From contig DASZBX010000039.1 in NCBI GenBank assembly GCA_035943635.1, positions 46,354-110,353 on the forward strand: 64,000 bases of DNA, read 5' to 3'. Under the pieces are notes generated by a model. The model was not told the origin of the DNA, searched no databases, and saw only the letters and a program-made list of their open reading frames with translations. Each line of letters opens with the position of its first letter. Within the stretch, counting starts at the first letter, position 1. Shown here in pieces: positions 43,750 through 52,922 of the stretch. The DNA comes from DASZBX01 sp035943635 (GTDB lineage: Bacteria > Actinomycetota > Actinomycetes > Streptomycetales > Catenulisporaceae). Made by a program: the position numbers and the translations under genes.

Positions 43750-43966
43750 CTAGACGAGTTGTTCCGAATTCTGGCGCCTGAGCCGAGTTGCTGGGTAGTG
43801 CGTTGACCTGCCGGGTGGGTGTGCACGGCGAAACGGCTCAGCGGCGGTGGCTGGGCGTGCGCCGCGGCCGACCGCATACTCTGTCGTCTGTGGTTGGCCG
43901 CGGCGTGCGGCCAGGCGCCGCCGATCAGCCGTTTCGCCGCGCCAGAATTCGGAACAACTCGTCTAG
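43750..43966. mobile_element. MITE-like element, copy 1
   Basis: The 217-bp non-coding element is bounded by inverted ends: CTAGACGAGTTGTTCCGAAT at the left and its complement at the right (to 43966), extending about 28 bp. CTAG at both ends may be a target duplication (or TA, IS630-like). A second copy in opposite orientation lies at 56558-56766. It carries a large internal hairpin (CGGCGAAACGGCT region against AGCCGTTTCGCCG). The remaining 135 bp to the LigT-like gene show no feature. Confidence 0.85.
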
Positions 43967-44101
43967 GTCACCGCCGCAGGAGGCGAGTGCCGGTTCTGAT
44001 TTCCTGCGGGCGGGCGGAAGGCAGTCGGCGGGCACGTACGCGCGAACGCACGGACCGTGCCCGCCGTCCCGGCCCGCGGGCATCCGGCCGCATCCGGCCG
44101 C

Positions 44102-44647
44102 TCAACCGCGCAGCGCGAAAGTCTCCCACTCGTTCCAGTTCTGCCCGTCCGACACCAGCAGGTTGACCTGCGTGACCCGGGCGGTGAGCGGCAGGCCGCG
44201 CAGGAGATCCGCCTCAGTCTCCGCCTGCACCTGCGGATCCGGAGCGTAGGACACGGTCAGATGCGGGGTCAGCTCGTCGAACTGGCCGCCGTACGGCGGC
44301 CGCTCCGGCCAGCGTGCGGCGACCGCCTCGGTCAGCACCCGGATCGGCTCGGCCGGTTCCGGCGCCAGATACAGCACCGAGGGGAACCGCCCGCACGAGC
44401 GGAAGGCCAGGTCGAACGCCCCGTGCCCGCCGATCAGCGCCCGCAACTCGGCCATCGTCTCCGGGCCGAGCTGGTCGGCGTCGAGGAACGGGCTGATCAC
44501 GGTGATGTGCGCGGGCACGCCGGTCGGCGCGGCCGGGTCGTACCGCCGCCGCCATTCGCCGACCAGCGGCTCCGCCTCCGGCACCTCGATGAGCAGCAGA
44601 GTCTCGCCGGCCGGGGCGGTCCCGGGCTGCTGCTGCGGATCCGTCAC
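44102..44647 (-). CDS. 2'-5' RNA ligase / cyclic phosphodiesterase-like (2H family)
   Basis: The 181-residue protein carries the two HxT motifs of the 2H phosphoesterase fold (HITVISPF and HLTVSYA) at the expected spacing. Such enzymes act on 2',3'-cyclic phosphates or 2'-5' linkages in RNA. The GTG start at 44647 overlaps the stop of murA, so the two are translationally coupled. Confidence 0.85.
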   Translation of the reverse strand: MTDPQQQPGTAPAGETLLLIEVPEAEPLVGEWRRRYDPAAPTGVPAHITVISPFLDADQLGPETMAELRALIGGHGAFDLAFRSCGRFPSVLYLAPEPAEPIRVLTEAVAARWPERPPYGGQFDELTPHLTVSYAPDPQVQAETEADLLRGLPLTARVTQVNLLVSDGQNWNEWETFALRG

Positions 44648-45969
44648 GGCTCGATACTCCCCGGCTCCGCCTCGCTCTGGGTGATGGCCATGCCGATCGA
44701 CTGCAACCGGTCCAGCGGCTTGTCGTACCCGCGCTCGAGCGCGTCGACGTCCAGCAGCACCGACGGCCCGTCCGCGATCGCCGCCGCGATCACCGAGGAG
44801 TACCCGGCCCGCACGTCCGGAACGTGCACCTGCGCGCCGACCAGCTTCGCCGGGCCGTGCACGACCGCCGAGTGCAGGTAACTGGTGTCGTGGAAACGGC
44901 ACGCGTTGCCGCCGAGGCAGGTGGCGAACAGCTCGATCTCGCAGCCGAACTGCTTGAGCGCGTCCACGTACACCAGCCGGTTCTCGAACACCGTCTCGTG
45001 CAGCACGGACAGGCCGCGGGCCTGGCTCATCAGGACCAGCAGCGGGGTCTGCCAGTCGGTGGCGAACCCCGGGTGGGTGTCGGTCTGCACCGCGGCCGAC
45101 CGCAGACCGCCCGGCGCGGACGCGCTTATCGACGAGTCGTCGATCTCGAACACCGCGCCCATCTTGCGCAGGGTCTCGATCGCGGTCACCAGACGGTCCT
45201 GGGAACAGCCGTGCACCCGCACCTTGCCGCCGCTCAACAGCCCGGCCACCAGGTAGCTGAACGCCTCCAGCCGGTCCCCGGCCAGGGTGGTCTTGGCCGC
45301 GTGCAGCCGCTCCACGCCGTCGATCACGATCCGGCGGTCCGGCTGGAAGTGGATCCCGGCGCCCATCCGCTGCAGGAACAGGGCCAGTTCCAGCACCTCC
45401 GGCTCGACCGCCGCGTTGGTGATCACGGTCCGGCCCTCGGCCAGCACCGCGGTCAGCATCACCGACTCGGTCGCGCCCACGCTCGGGTACGGCAGGGCGA
45501 CCCGGGTGCCGCGCAGCCGCCGGGCCACCGCGTGCAGGCCGTCGGCGTCGACCGTGATCTGCGCGCCCATCGCGGTCAGCGCATTGATGTGGAAGTCCAG
45601 CGGGCGCGCGCCGATCCGGTCCCCGCCGACCAGCGGCACGAAGGCCTCGCCGGTCAGGTTCAGCAGGGGGCCGATCATCAGCACCGGGATCCGGTTGCGG
45701 CCGGTGAAGGTCTGCGGGACCGCGGACTCCAGGATGGTGGACGGCTCGACCAGCAGCGTGTCGCCCTCGCGGGTCACCGCGCAGCCGATCGAGCGCAGCA
45801 TCGAGGCGGTGATCTCCACGTCCCCGACGTGCGGCGTGTTGCCGATCCGGCTCTCGCCCCGGCCGAGCATCGCCGCGACCATGTGCTTGGTTACCGCGTT
45901 CTTGGAGCCGCGGACGGTGACGTCACCGCGCAGCGGCCCGGTCGGCTCGATATTCCAGGCTCTCGTCAT
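44644..45969 (-). CDS. murA: UDP-GlcNAc 1-carboxyvinyltransferase (MurA-like), Cys-to-Asp
   Basis: The 441-residue EPSP-synthase-fold enzyme keeps GSKNAVTKHM, the loop around residue 117, GARPLDFHINAL and the C-terminal VPDVRAGYSSVIAA. At the catalytic loop the usual Cys (position 115 in E. coli) is Asp: LVGGDRIGARP. The same replacement in M. tuberculosis MurA (C117D) leaves activity but removes the fosfomycin target. It makes the first committed precursor of peptidoglycan. It may be the second MurA copy found in many actinomycetes. Start ATG 45969, or in-frame ATG 45978. Confidence 0.88.
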   Translation of the reverse strand: MTRAWNIEPTGPLRGDVTVRGSKNAVTKHMVAAMLGRGESRIGNTPHVGDVEITASMLRSIGCAVTREGDTLLVEPSTILESAVPQTFTGRNRIPVLMIGPLLNLTGEAFVPLVGGDRIGARPLDFHINALTAMGAQITVDADGLHAVARRLRGTRVALPYPSVGATESVMLTAVLAEGRTVITNAAVEPEVLELALFLQRMGAGIHFQPDRRIVIDGVERLHAAKTTLAGDRLEAFSYLVAGLLSGGKVRVHGCSQDRLVTAIETLRKMGAVFEIDDSSISASAPGGLRSAAVQTDTHPGFATDWQTPLLVLMSQARGLSVLHETVFENRLVYVDALKQFGCEIELFATCLGGNACRFHDTSYLHSAVVHGPAKLVGAQVHVPDVRAGYSSVIAAAIADGPSVLLDVDALERGYDKPLDRLQSIGMAITQSEAEPGSIEP

Positions 45970-46113
45970 GGGTCCCATTGTGCGCGCGCCCGCTGGTGTC
46001 TCACTGGCACGACGTCGGCAGAACGTCGGCAAAACCGGGCCCGGCGGTGGTGCGCCGCCCGGCCGCGCGCCCGCCCGGACCGGCGCCGGTCCGGCGTCGT
46101 CCGGGCCGGTGGG

Positions 46114-46119
46114 TAGAGT
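46114..46119 (+). promoter_or_regulatory. -10 element of leaderless rarA promoter
   Basis: TAGAGT ends 7 bp before the rarA ATG, with no ribosome-binding site between, suggesting a leaderless mRNA. It lies in the 157-bp gap divergent from murA. Confidence 0.5.
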
Positions 46120-46126
46120 CGGCAGC

Positions 46127-47599
46127 ATGGAGCCAGAGACCCTCTTCGACGCCGCCGGCCGGGACCGGATCGCGGCCGGCGCGCCGCTGGCCGCCCGGAT
46201 GCGGCCGCGCACCCTGGACGAGGTGGTCGGCCAGCGCAAACTGCTCGGCCCGGGCTCGCCGCTGCGCCGGCTGGTGCAGAACCAGGGGCCGGGCCGGGCC
46301 GTGCCCGCCTCGGTGATCCTCTGGGGGCCGCCCGGCACCGGCAAGACCACCCTGGCGTATGTCGTCGCGGCCAGCACCTCCCGGGTCTTCCAGGAACTGT
46401 CCGCGGTCACCGCCGGGGTCAAGGAGGTGCGCGCGGTGATCGAGGGCGCGCGCCGCGAACTGGGCATGACCGGGCGCGAGACCCTGCTGTTCCTGGACGA
46501 GATCCACCGGTTCACCAAGGCTCAGCAGGACTCGCTGCTGCCCGCGGTCGAGAACCGGACCGTGACCCTGATCGCGGCCACCACGGAGAACCCCTACTTC
46601 TCGGTGATCTCCCCGCTGCTGTCCCGGTCGCTGCTGCTGACCCTGGAGCAACTCACCGACGAGGACCTGAGCGCCCTGGTCGATCGCGCGCTGGCCGACG
46701 AGCGCGGGTTCGGGGGCAGCATCGGGATCGACCCGGAGGCCCGGACGCAGCTGCTGCGGCTGGCCTCCGGCGACGCCCGGCGCGCGCTGACCGCGCTGGA
46801 GGCGGCCGGGGCGGTGGCCGGGGACCTGGGCCTGGACTCGATCACCGAGGCCGCGCTGGCCCAGGCCGTGGACCGGGCCGCGGTGCGCTACGACCGGGAC
46901 GGGGACCAGCACTACGACGTGGCCAGCGCCCTGATCAAGTCGATCCGGGGCTCGGACGTTGACGCCGCGCTGCACTACCTGGCCCGGATGGTCGAGGCGG
47001 GGGAGGACCCGCGGTTCATCGCCCGTCGCCTGGTCATCTCGGCCAGCGAGGACATCGGCCTGGCCGACCCGTCCGCGCTGCCGACCGCGGTCGCGGCGAT
47101 GCAGGCGGTGTCGTTCATCGGCTGGCCGGAGGCCCGGATCTCGCTGGCCCAGGCCACCATCGCGCTCGCCCTCGCACCGAAGTCGAACGCCGCGTACATG
47201 GCCATCGACGCCGCGTTGGCCGACGTGCGCGCGGGCGCGGCCGGACCGGTCCCGATGCACCTGCGCGACGGTCATTACAAGGGGGCGCAGAAACTCGGCC
47301 ACGCCCAGGGCTACATCTATCCGCACGACCTGCCGACGGCCGTCGCGGCGCAGCAGTACGCGCCCGACACCGTCCACGGCAAGCACTACTACAATCCGAC
47401 CCGGCACGGCGTCGAGGAGCGTTACGCCGACCGGGTGGAGAAAATCCGCGCCTTGCTTAACCCGAACGGCTACAGCGGCGAGGGCGCGACCGAGGGGGCG
47501 CCCGACGGTCCGGTGGACGCATCGAGCGACGCGTCGAGCGAGTCCGGAGCGGAGAAGGCCAACGAGGGCTCGGAGAGTTCCGGGGGCATCGGCGACTGA
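46127..47599 (+). CDS. rarA: Replication-associated recombination ATPase RarA (MgsA)
   Basis: The 490-residue protein has clamp-loader-like AAA+ Walker A WGPPGTGKTT, Walker B LLFLDEIHRF and sensor 1 AATTEN. The RarA-specific C-terminal domains follow (YDVASALIKSIRGSD, NPTRHGVEERYADR). RarA acts at stalled forks. An acidic Ser/Glu tail of about 40 residues ends it, and this tail overlaps the 3' end of the convergent MFS gene by 130 bp. Confidence 0.94.
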   Translation: MEPETLFDAAGRDRIAAGAPLAARMRPRTLDEVVGQRKLLGPGSPLRRLVQNQGPGRAVPASVILWGPPGTGKTTLAYVVAASTSRVFQELSAVTAGVKEVRAVIEGARRELGMTGRETLLFLDEIHRFTKAQQDSLLPAVENRTVTLIAATTENPYFSVISPLLSRSLLLTLEQLTDEDLSALVDRALADERGFGGSIGIDPEARTQLLRLASGDARRALTALEAAGAVAGDLGLDSITEAALAQAVDRAAVRYDRDGDQHYDVASALIKSIRGSDVDAALHYLARMVEAGEDPRFIARRLVISASEDIGLADPSALPTAVAAMQAVSFIGWPEARISLAQATIALALAPKSNAAYMAIDAALADVRAGAAGPVPMHLRDGHYKGAQKLGHAQGYIYPHDLPTAVAAQQYAPDTVHGKHYYNPTRHGVEERYADRVEKIRALLNPNGYSGEGATEGAPDGPVDASSDASSESGAEKANEGSESSGGIGD

Positions 47600-48900
47600 G
47601 TCATCGCGGCCTCCGCGATCGAGGACGCAGACGCGGAGGCCGTCGCGGACGAGGGCGCGGGCCCGCCCGCGGACGCCAACCGCCGCCCCGGGATCCGGCC
47701 GCGCCGCAGCGCCCGGGCGCCGCCGGCGAGCACGGCCGCGCCCGCGCCGACCGTGCCGACCGCGGCGAAGCCGAAGGCGGGCGAGCTGCGGTCGATCACG
47801 AACCCGGCCAGCGGCGCGCCCAGCGCGTTGCCGAGGGTGAACGCGGCGGAGCTGAGCCCGATCGCCTGGCCCCGGGCCGATTCCGGCACCGAACTGCTGA
47901 CCGCGTTCACCGCCGCGGACAGGGTCGGCGCGCAGGCCAGGCCGGACGGGACCAGGGCCAGGGCGAGCAGCCACCAGGCGTGCGCGACGCCGGCCGGGAT
48001 GGTGGTCGCGCCGAGCACGAACATCAGGGTCAGCATGCTCAGCGGCCTGGTCCGGGCGCCGTGCGCGAATCCGCCGATCATCGAGGCCGCGCACCAGGAG
48101 GCGATGACCAGTCCGGCCCACTGGGTCTGTCCGCGCGAGCGCAGGGTGGCCACGATCGACACGTCCGTCCCGGCCAGCACCAGGCAGGTGGCCAGGCCGA
48201 TGCCCAGGATCAGCAGGAACCCGGGCGCCAGCCAGTTCGGCTTCTCCGCCTCGGCCGCGGACGCACCGCCCGCAACTCCCGCGCCGCCTGCCCCGTGCGC
48301 ACCGGGGTCGGCATCCGGGGTGGTGACCCGCGGGTCGTAGACGTACATGATCGCCGCGGCCGCGGCCACCGCGACCCCCACCCAGCGCAGGGTCGACGTG
48401 GCGTCACCCAGTTGTGTGATCATCAGCACCGCCAGTGCCGGGCCGACCATGAACGAGAGCTCCACGGCCATCGAGTCCAGCGAGAACGCCTGCCGCCTGC
48501 TCTCCGGCGGCACCTTCGCGGCGAGCGACTGCCGGGCCAGGGCCATGATCGGCACCTGCAGCGCGCCGGCGGCCAGGCTGGCCGCGAGCAGCGCGTCGAA
48601 GGGCAGCGCGGGCGCGCTGAGCCAGTAGAGCAGCGCCGCGGTGCCGGTCAGCAGCAGCACCGGGCGCGGGCCGCGCCGGTCGACCATCCGGCCCAGCAGC
48701 GGCGAGCCGATCGTCATGCCGACGGTGTACGCGGCGCTGACCAGCCCGGCGGTGCCGTAGCCGCGATGGCGGTCGATCACCACGCTCAAGGTCAGGGTGG
48801 TGCCGGTCATCGTCCCCGGTATCCGGGCGATCAGGGCGACCAGCATGAAGGTGCGCATGCCGGGCAGGCGCAGAACGGTGCGGTAAGGGGCGAAGCGCAT
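47470..48900 (-). CDS. MFS transporter overlapping rarA
   Basis: The 476-residue protein has about 12 TM helices, MFS motif A (LLGRMVDRRGPRPVLL) and a Gly/Ala-rich central loop. The last 90 residues are a Ser/Ala/Pro-rich tail encoded largely on the strand opposite rarA. Substrate is unknown. In streptomycetes rpsD commonly occupies this spot between rarA and the DUF948 gene, so this gene is probably a later insertion. Confidence 0.83.
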   Translation of the reverse strand: MRFAPYRTVLRLPGMRTFMLVALIARIPGTMTGTTLTLSVVIDRHRGYGTAGLVSAAYTVGMTIGSPLLGRMVDRRGPRPVLLLTGTAALLYWLSAPALPFDALLAASLAAGALQVPIMALARQSLAAKVPPESRRQAFSLDSMAVELSFMVGPALAVLMITQLGDATSTLRWVGVAVAAAAAIMYVYDPRVTTPDADPGAHGAGGAGVAGGASAAEAEKPNWLAPGFLLILGIGLATCLVLAGTDVSIVATLRSRGQTQWAGLVIASWCAASMIGGFAHGARTRPLSMLTLMFVLGATTIPAGVAHAWWLLALALVPSGLACAPTLSAAVNAVSSSVPESARGQAIGLSSAAFTLGNALGAPLAGFVIDRSSPAFGFAAVGTVGAGAAVLAGGARALRRGRIPGRRLASAGGPAPSSATASASASSIAEAAMTQSPMPPELSEPSLAFSAPDSLDASLDASTGPSGAPSVAPSPL

Positions 48901-49089
48901 AACGGGTGACTACCTCCACGGCCGATCTTGCCAGAGCGCGGGCGATTAGTCAGCCGCGTTCCGCCGGTCCGGGAAAGCGGCCGCCCGCGCGCGCGACCGC
49001 GGTCCGTACCCGCGGGCCGCGCCCGCGCCGTCCGGGCGCCGCCGCACCGTCCCCGGGGGGCGGTGGTCCGCTCCGAGTCCGTTTCGGGG

Positions 49090-49095
49090 TAAAGT
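49090..49095 (+). promoter_or_regulatory. -10 element upstream of the DUF948 gene
   Basis: TAAAGT lies about 50 bp before the GTG at 49145 in the 244-bp gap divergent from the MFS gene. The -35 is not clear. Confidence 0.35.
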
Positions 49096-49144
49096 TCGGC
49101 CCTGACAGGGGCAGCTAATTCTTCAGAACAGGACGGACTCTACG

Positions 49145-49555
49145 GTGTCAGCAGGCGCAGTCGTCGGACTTGTCTTCGCGATCTTCTTCGCGATCGGGGT
49201 TATCTTCCTGTGCTTCGTCCTGATCCGGCTGGCCGAGGTGCTGCGGGAGACCACCAAACTCGTCTCCGGGATCACCCAGGAGACCGTGCCGCTGCTCGGC
49301 GAGATCACGGCCACCGTGCTGACCACCAACCAGCAGCTGGCCAAGGTCGACACGATCACGGACAACGTCTCGAACATCTCCACCAACGCCTCCGCCCTGG
49401 CCTCGACCTTCTCCGCCACCATCGGCGGCCCGATGATCAAGGCGGCGGCCTTCTCCTACGGGGTGCGCTCGGCCCTGTCCGACCGGCGCCGGTCCACCGT
49501 GGAGAAGCGGGTCAAGGCCGAGATCAAGGCCGCCCGCCGCGAGAAGAAGGGCTGA
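49145..49555 (+). CDS. DUF948 membrane protein
   Basis: The 136-residue protein has one N-terminal TM helix (VVGLVFAIFFAIGVIFLCF), then a long amphipathic helix (ETTKLVSGITQETVPLLGEI) typical of DUF948. A Lys/Arg-rich end follows. It is conserved just before alaS in actinomycetes and has no proven function. The next gene starts 4 bp after its stop. Confidence 0.87.
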   Translation: MSAGAVVGLVFAIFFAIGVIFLCFVLIRLAEVLRETTKLVSGITQETVPLLGEITATVLTTNQQLAKVDTITDNVSNISTNASALASTFSATIGGPMIKAAAFSYGVRSALSDRRRSTVEKRVKAEIKAARREKKG

Positions 49556-49559
49556 ACCG

Positions 49560-49805
49560 ATGGTCAAGAGCGTGTTCTGGGTCGCGGTCGGCGCGGCCGC
49601 CGGGATCCTGGTCGTGACCAAGGTCTCCAAGACGCTGAAGAAGCTGGCCCCGTCCAGCCTGGCCGACCAGGCCTCGGGCGTCCCGGGCCGGATCACCGGC
49701 GCCTGGTCCGACCTGACCGAGGACATCCGCAGCGCGGCCGCCGAGCGCGAGTTCGAGCTCTACCGGGCCCTGGGCGTGGACGTGCCCGAGGACGACCACA
49801 GCTAG
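49560..49805 (+). CDS. Small membrane protein conserved upstream of alaS
   Basis: The 81-residue product has an N-terminal hydrophobic helix (SVFWVAVGAAAGILVV) and an amphipathic helical remainder with an acidic end. It is coupled to the DUF948 gene. Orthologues (a DUF6167-like group, from memory) hold the same place in streptomycetes; the role is unknown. Confidence 0.75.
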   Translation: MVKSVFWVAVGAAAGILVVTKVSKTLKKLAPSSLADQASGVPGRITGAWSDLTEDIRSAAAEREFELYRALGVDVPEDDHS

Positions 49806-50048
49806 TGTGCCGCGGCCGGGAGGGGGCGAACTTCCCGGCCACGCCGCCAGCCGTCGCCGCCCGGGCTCCGGGCTCAGCGCGGTCCCGGCCGGGCCCGGCC
49901 AAGCTCCGCCCTGCCCGGCCGCCCGAACCGTCCGGCGCTGGCGGCGCGACCTGAGACAATCGATCCGGGACGCCGCCGCGCGCGGTCGCGCTGAACCCTG
50001 CACCGCCGTCTTCACCAGACTGTATTCATCCAGAAGGGCATCAGGACC

Positions 50049-52724
50049 ATGGACTCCGCTGAAATCCGCCGACGCTGGCTCGACTTCTTCGTGCAACGCG
50101 GACACACCGAGATCCCGTCCGCCTCGCTGATCGCGCACGACCCGACCCTGCTGCTGGTGCCGGCCGGCATGGTGCCGTTCAAGCCCTACTTCCTCGGCGA
50201 GGAGCCCGCCCCCGCGCCCCGGGTCACCTCGGTGCAGAAGTGCGTGCGCACCCTGGACATCGACGAGGTCGGCAAGACCACCCGGCACGGCTCGTTCTTC
50301 CAGATGTGCGGCAACTTCTCCTTCGGCGACTACTTCAAAGAGGGCGCCATCACCCTGGCCTGGGAGCTGCTGACCAACTCGGTCGCCGACGGCGGCTACG
50401 GTCTGGAGCCGGAGAAGCTCTGGATCACCGTCTACAAAGACGACGACGAGGCCCTGAGCATCTGGCACGAGAAGATCGGCGTCCCGCTGGAGCGGATCCA
50501 GAAGCTGGGCATGGCCGACAACTACTGGTCCATGGGCGTGCCCGGGCCGTGCGGCCCCTGCTCGGAGATCAACTACGACCGCGGCCCGGCCTACGGCGCC
50601 GAGGGCGGCCCGGCCGTGAACGGCGAGCGGTACCTGGAGATCTGGAACCTGGTCTTCATGCAGTACGAGCGCGGCGCCGGGTCCGGCAAGGACTCCTTCC
50701 CGATCCTGGGCGAACTGCCGTCCAAGAACATCGACACCGGCCTGGGCCTGGAGCGGCTGGCCGCGGTGCTCCAGGGCGTGGACAACCTCTACGAGATCGA
50801 CACCTCGCGGATGATCCTGGACAAGGCCGCCGAGCTGACCGGCACCACCTACGGCAAGGACCACGCCACCGACGTCAGCCTGCGCGTGGTCACCGACCAC
50901 GTGCGCTGCGCCGCCATGCTGATCGGCGACGGCATCATCCCGGCGAACGAGGGCCGCGGCTACGTGCTGCGCCGGATGATGCGCAGGGCCATCCGCAACA
51001 TGCGGCTGCTCGGCGCCCCGCAGGCCACCATGCACGACCTGGTCGCCTCGGCGATCGAGGCGATGGGCCCGCAGTACCCGGACCTGGTCGCCGACCGCAA
51101 GCGGATCGACGCGGTCGCGGTCGGCGAGGAGGCGGCGTTCCTCAACACGCTGAAGACCGGCACCGGCATCTTCGACCAGGCCGCGGCCGAGACCAAGGTG
51201 GCCGGCCAGGCCGAGTTCAGCGCGGCCAGCGCCTTCCAGCTGCACGACACCTTCGGCTTCCCGATCGACCTGACCCTGGAGATGGCGGCCGAGCAGGGCC
51301 TGACCGTGGACCAGGAGGGCTTCCGCCGGCTGATGGCCGAGCAGAAGACCCGGGCCAAGGCCGACGCCAAGGCCAAGAAGACCGGCCACGCCGACCTGTC
51401 GGCCTACCGGACCGTCTACGACGCCGCCGGGGCGACCAGCTTCACCGGCTACACCGAGACCACCTCCGAGGCCGTCGTGCGCGGCCTGGTGGTCGACGGC
51501 GCCGCGGCCACCGAGGCCGGGGCCGGCAGCGAGGTCGAGCTGGTCCTGGACCGCACCCCGTTCTACGCCGAGGGCGGCGGGCAGCTGGCCGACCACGGCC
51601 TGATCCGGCTGGCCAACGGCGCGCTGGTCGAGGTGCTGGACGTGCAGAAGCCGATCGGCGACCTGGTCGTGCACCGCGCGGTGGTGCGCGACGGCGAGGT
51701 CACCGTGGGCCTCGGCGCCGAGGCCGCGGTCGACCTGGCCCGCCGGGTGGCCATCTCCCGCGCGCACACCGCCACCCACATGGTGCACAAGGTCTTCCGC
51801 CAGCTGCTCGGCGAGACCGCGACCCAGGCCGGCTCGGAGAACTCCCCGGGCCGGTTCCGGTTCGACTTCGCCAGCCCGCAGGCCGTCCCCGGCTCGGTCC
51901 TGGCCGACGCCGAGCAGCTGGTCAACGAGGTGCTGCTGGAGGACCTGGCGGTCACCGCGCAGATCATGTCCCAGCCCGAGGCCAAGTCGATGGGCGCGAT
52001 GGCCCTGTTCGGCGAGAAGTACGGCGACCGGGTCCGGGTGGTCTCGGTCGGCGACTGGGCGCACGAGCTGTGCGGCGGCACCCACGTGGCCAACACCGGC
52101 CGGCTCGGCCTGGTCAAGCTGCTCGGCGAGTCCTCCATCGGCGCCGGGGTGCGCCGGGTCGAGGCCCTGGTCGGCGCGGACGCCTACAGCTTCCTGGCCC
52201 GCGAGCACGTGCTGCTGGCCCAGATCTCGGACGCGGTCAAGGTCACCCGGACGGAAGAACTGCCGGAACGGATCAGCGGCATCCTCGGCCGGCTGCGCGA
52301 GGCGGAGAAGGAGATCGGCGCGCTGCGGGCCGGCCGGCTGCTGGCCGTGGCGCCCGAGCTGGCCGGGAACCCGATCGACCTGCACGGCGTCGCCTATGTG
52401 GCGCACCGGGCGCCGGATGGCGCCGGCGCGGACGACCTGCGCAAGCTGGCCCTGGACGTGCGCGGCCGGCTCGGTACCCGCCCGGCCCTGATCGTGATCG
52501 CGTCCGTGGCCGGGGAACGCCCGGTGGTCGTGGTCGCCACCAACGAGCCCGCGCGCGAGCGCGGCCTGAAGGCCGGGGCGCTGGCCAAGACCGCGGCCGG
52601 CCTGCTCGGCGGCGGCGGCGGCGGGAAGGACGACGTGGCCCAGGGCGGCGGCACCGACGCCGGCGCGATCGACCGCGCCCTGGCCGCCGTGCAGGACCAG
52701 GCCCGGCAGACCGCGGCCGGCTGA
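50049..52724 (+). CDS. alaS: Alanyl-tRNA synthetase
   Basis: The 891-residue product has the class II aminoacylation core (FFVQRGHTEIPSASL, TRHGSFFQMCGNFSFGDYF) and the tRNA-recognition domain. The editing domain has HTATH (about residue 571) and CGGTH (about 675), with all four zinc ligands. The C-Ala domain ends in GGGGGGKDDVAQGGG. A GACAAT -10-like element lies about 90 bp upstream (49955-49960) in the 243-bp gap. Confidence 0.97.
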   Translation: MDSAEIRRRWLDFFVQRGHTEIPSASLIAHDPTLLLVPAGMVPFKPYFLGEEPAPAPRVTSVQKCVRTLDIDEVGKTTRHGSFFQMCGNFSFGDYFKEGAITLAWELLTNSVADGGYGLEPEKLWITVYKDDDEALSIWHEKIGVPLERIQKLGMADNYWSMGVPGPCGPCSEINYDRGPAYGAEGGPAVNGERYLEIWNLVFMQYERGAGSGKDSFPILGELPSKNIDTGLGLERLAAVLQGVDNLYEIDTSRMILDKAAELTGTTYGKDHATDVSLRVVTDHVRCAAMLIGDGIIPANEGRGYVLRRMMRRAIRNMRLLGAPQATMHDLVASAIEAMGPQYPDLVADRKRIDAVAVGEEAAFLNTLKTGTGIFDQAAAETKVAGQAEFSAASAFQLHDTFGFPIDLTLEMAAEQGLTVDQEGFRRLMAEQKTRAKADAKAKKTGHADLSAYRTVYDAAGATSFTGYTETTSEAVVRGLVVDGAAATEAGAGSEVELVLDRTPFYAEGGGQLADHGLIRLANGALVEVLDVQKPIGDLVVHRAVVRDGEVTVGLGAEAAVDLARRVAISRAHTATHMVHKVFRQLLGETATQAGSENSPGRFRFDFASPQAVPGSVLADAEQLVNEVLLEDLAVTAQIMSQPEAKSMGAMALFGEKYGDRVRVVSVGDWAHELCGGTHVANTGRLGLVKLLGESSIGAGVRRVEALVGADAYSFLAREHVLLAQISDAVKVTRTEELPERISGILGRLREAEKEIGALRAGRLLAVAPELAGNPIDLHGVAYVAHRAPDGAGADDLRKLALDVRGRLGTRPALIVIASVAGERPVVVVATNEPARERGLKAGALAKTAAGLLGGGGGGKDDVAQGGGTDAGAIDRALAAVQDQARQTAAG

Positions 52725-52845
52725 CCCGCGGCCGGGAACACACGGCCGGTCGGCCGTCCGGGTGACCGGCGGATCGGCCGGCCGCCAGCATGACCGCAGG
52801 ACAGTACAGCTGAGCGTATTACGGTATGACCGCAGGGTTGTACGA

Positions 52846-52885
52846 CCGCAGCACCGCAGCACCGCAGCACCGCAGCACCGCAGGA
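52846..52885 (+). repeat. Short tandem repeat, CCGCAGCA x4-5
   Basis: Four exact 8-bp units (52846-52877) and a fifth degenerate unit occupy part of the 198-bp alaS-ruvX gap. They lie about 40-75 bp before the ruvX start. Flanking ATGACCGCAGG motifs are related. Copy number could vary by slippage. Confidence 0.85.
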
Positions 52886-52922
52886 CCGACCTGTCCGACG
52901 GACGACATGGGAGTCATCGCAC

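Noticed and set aside
49524..52862. A 1112-codon minus-strand open frame opposite alaS
   Set aside because: alaS on the plus strand is complete with all class II and editing motifs; the reverse frame has no start signal or domain.
52846..52885. Possible CRISPR array from regular CCGCAGCA units
   Set aside because: Units are 8 bp and contiguous with no spacers, so it is a microsatellite. No cas genes apart from the Cas4-like nuclease 20 kb away.
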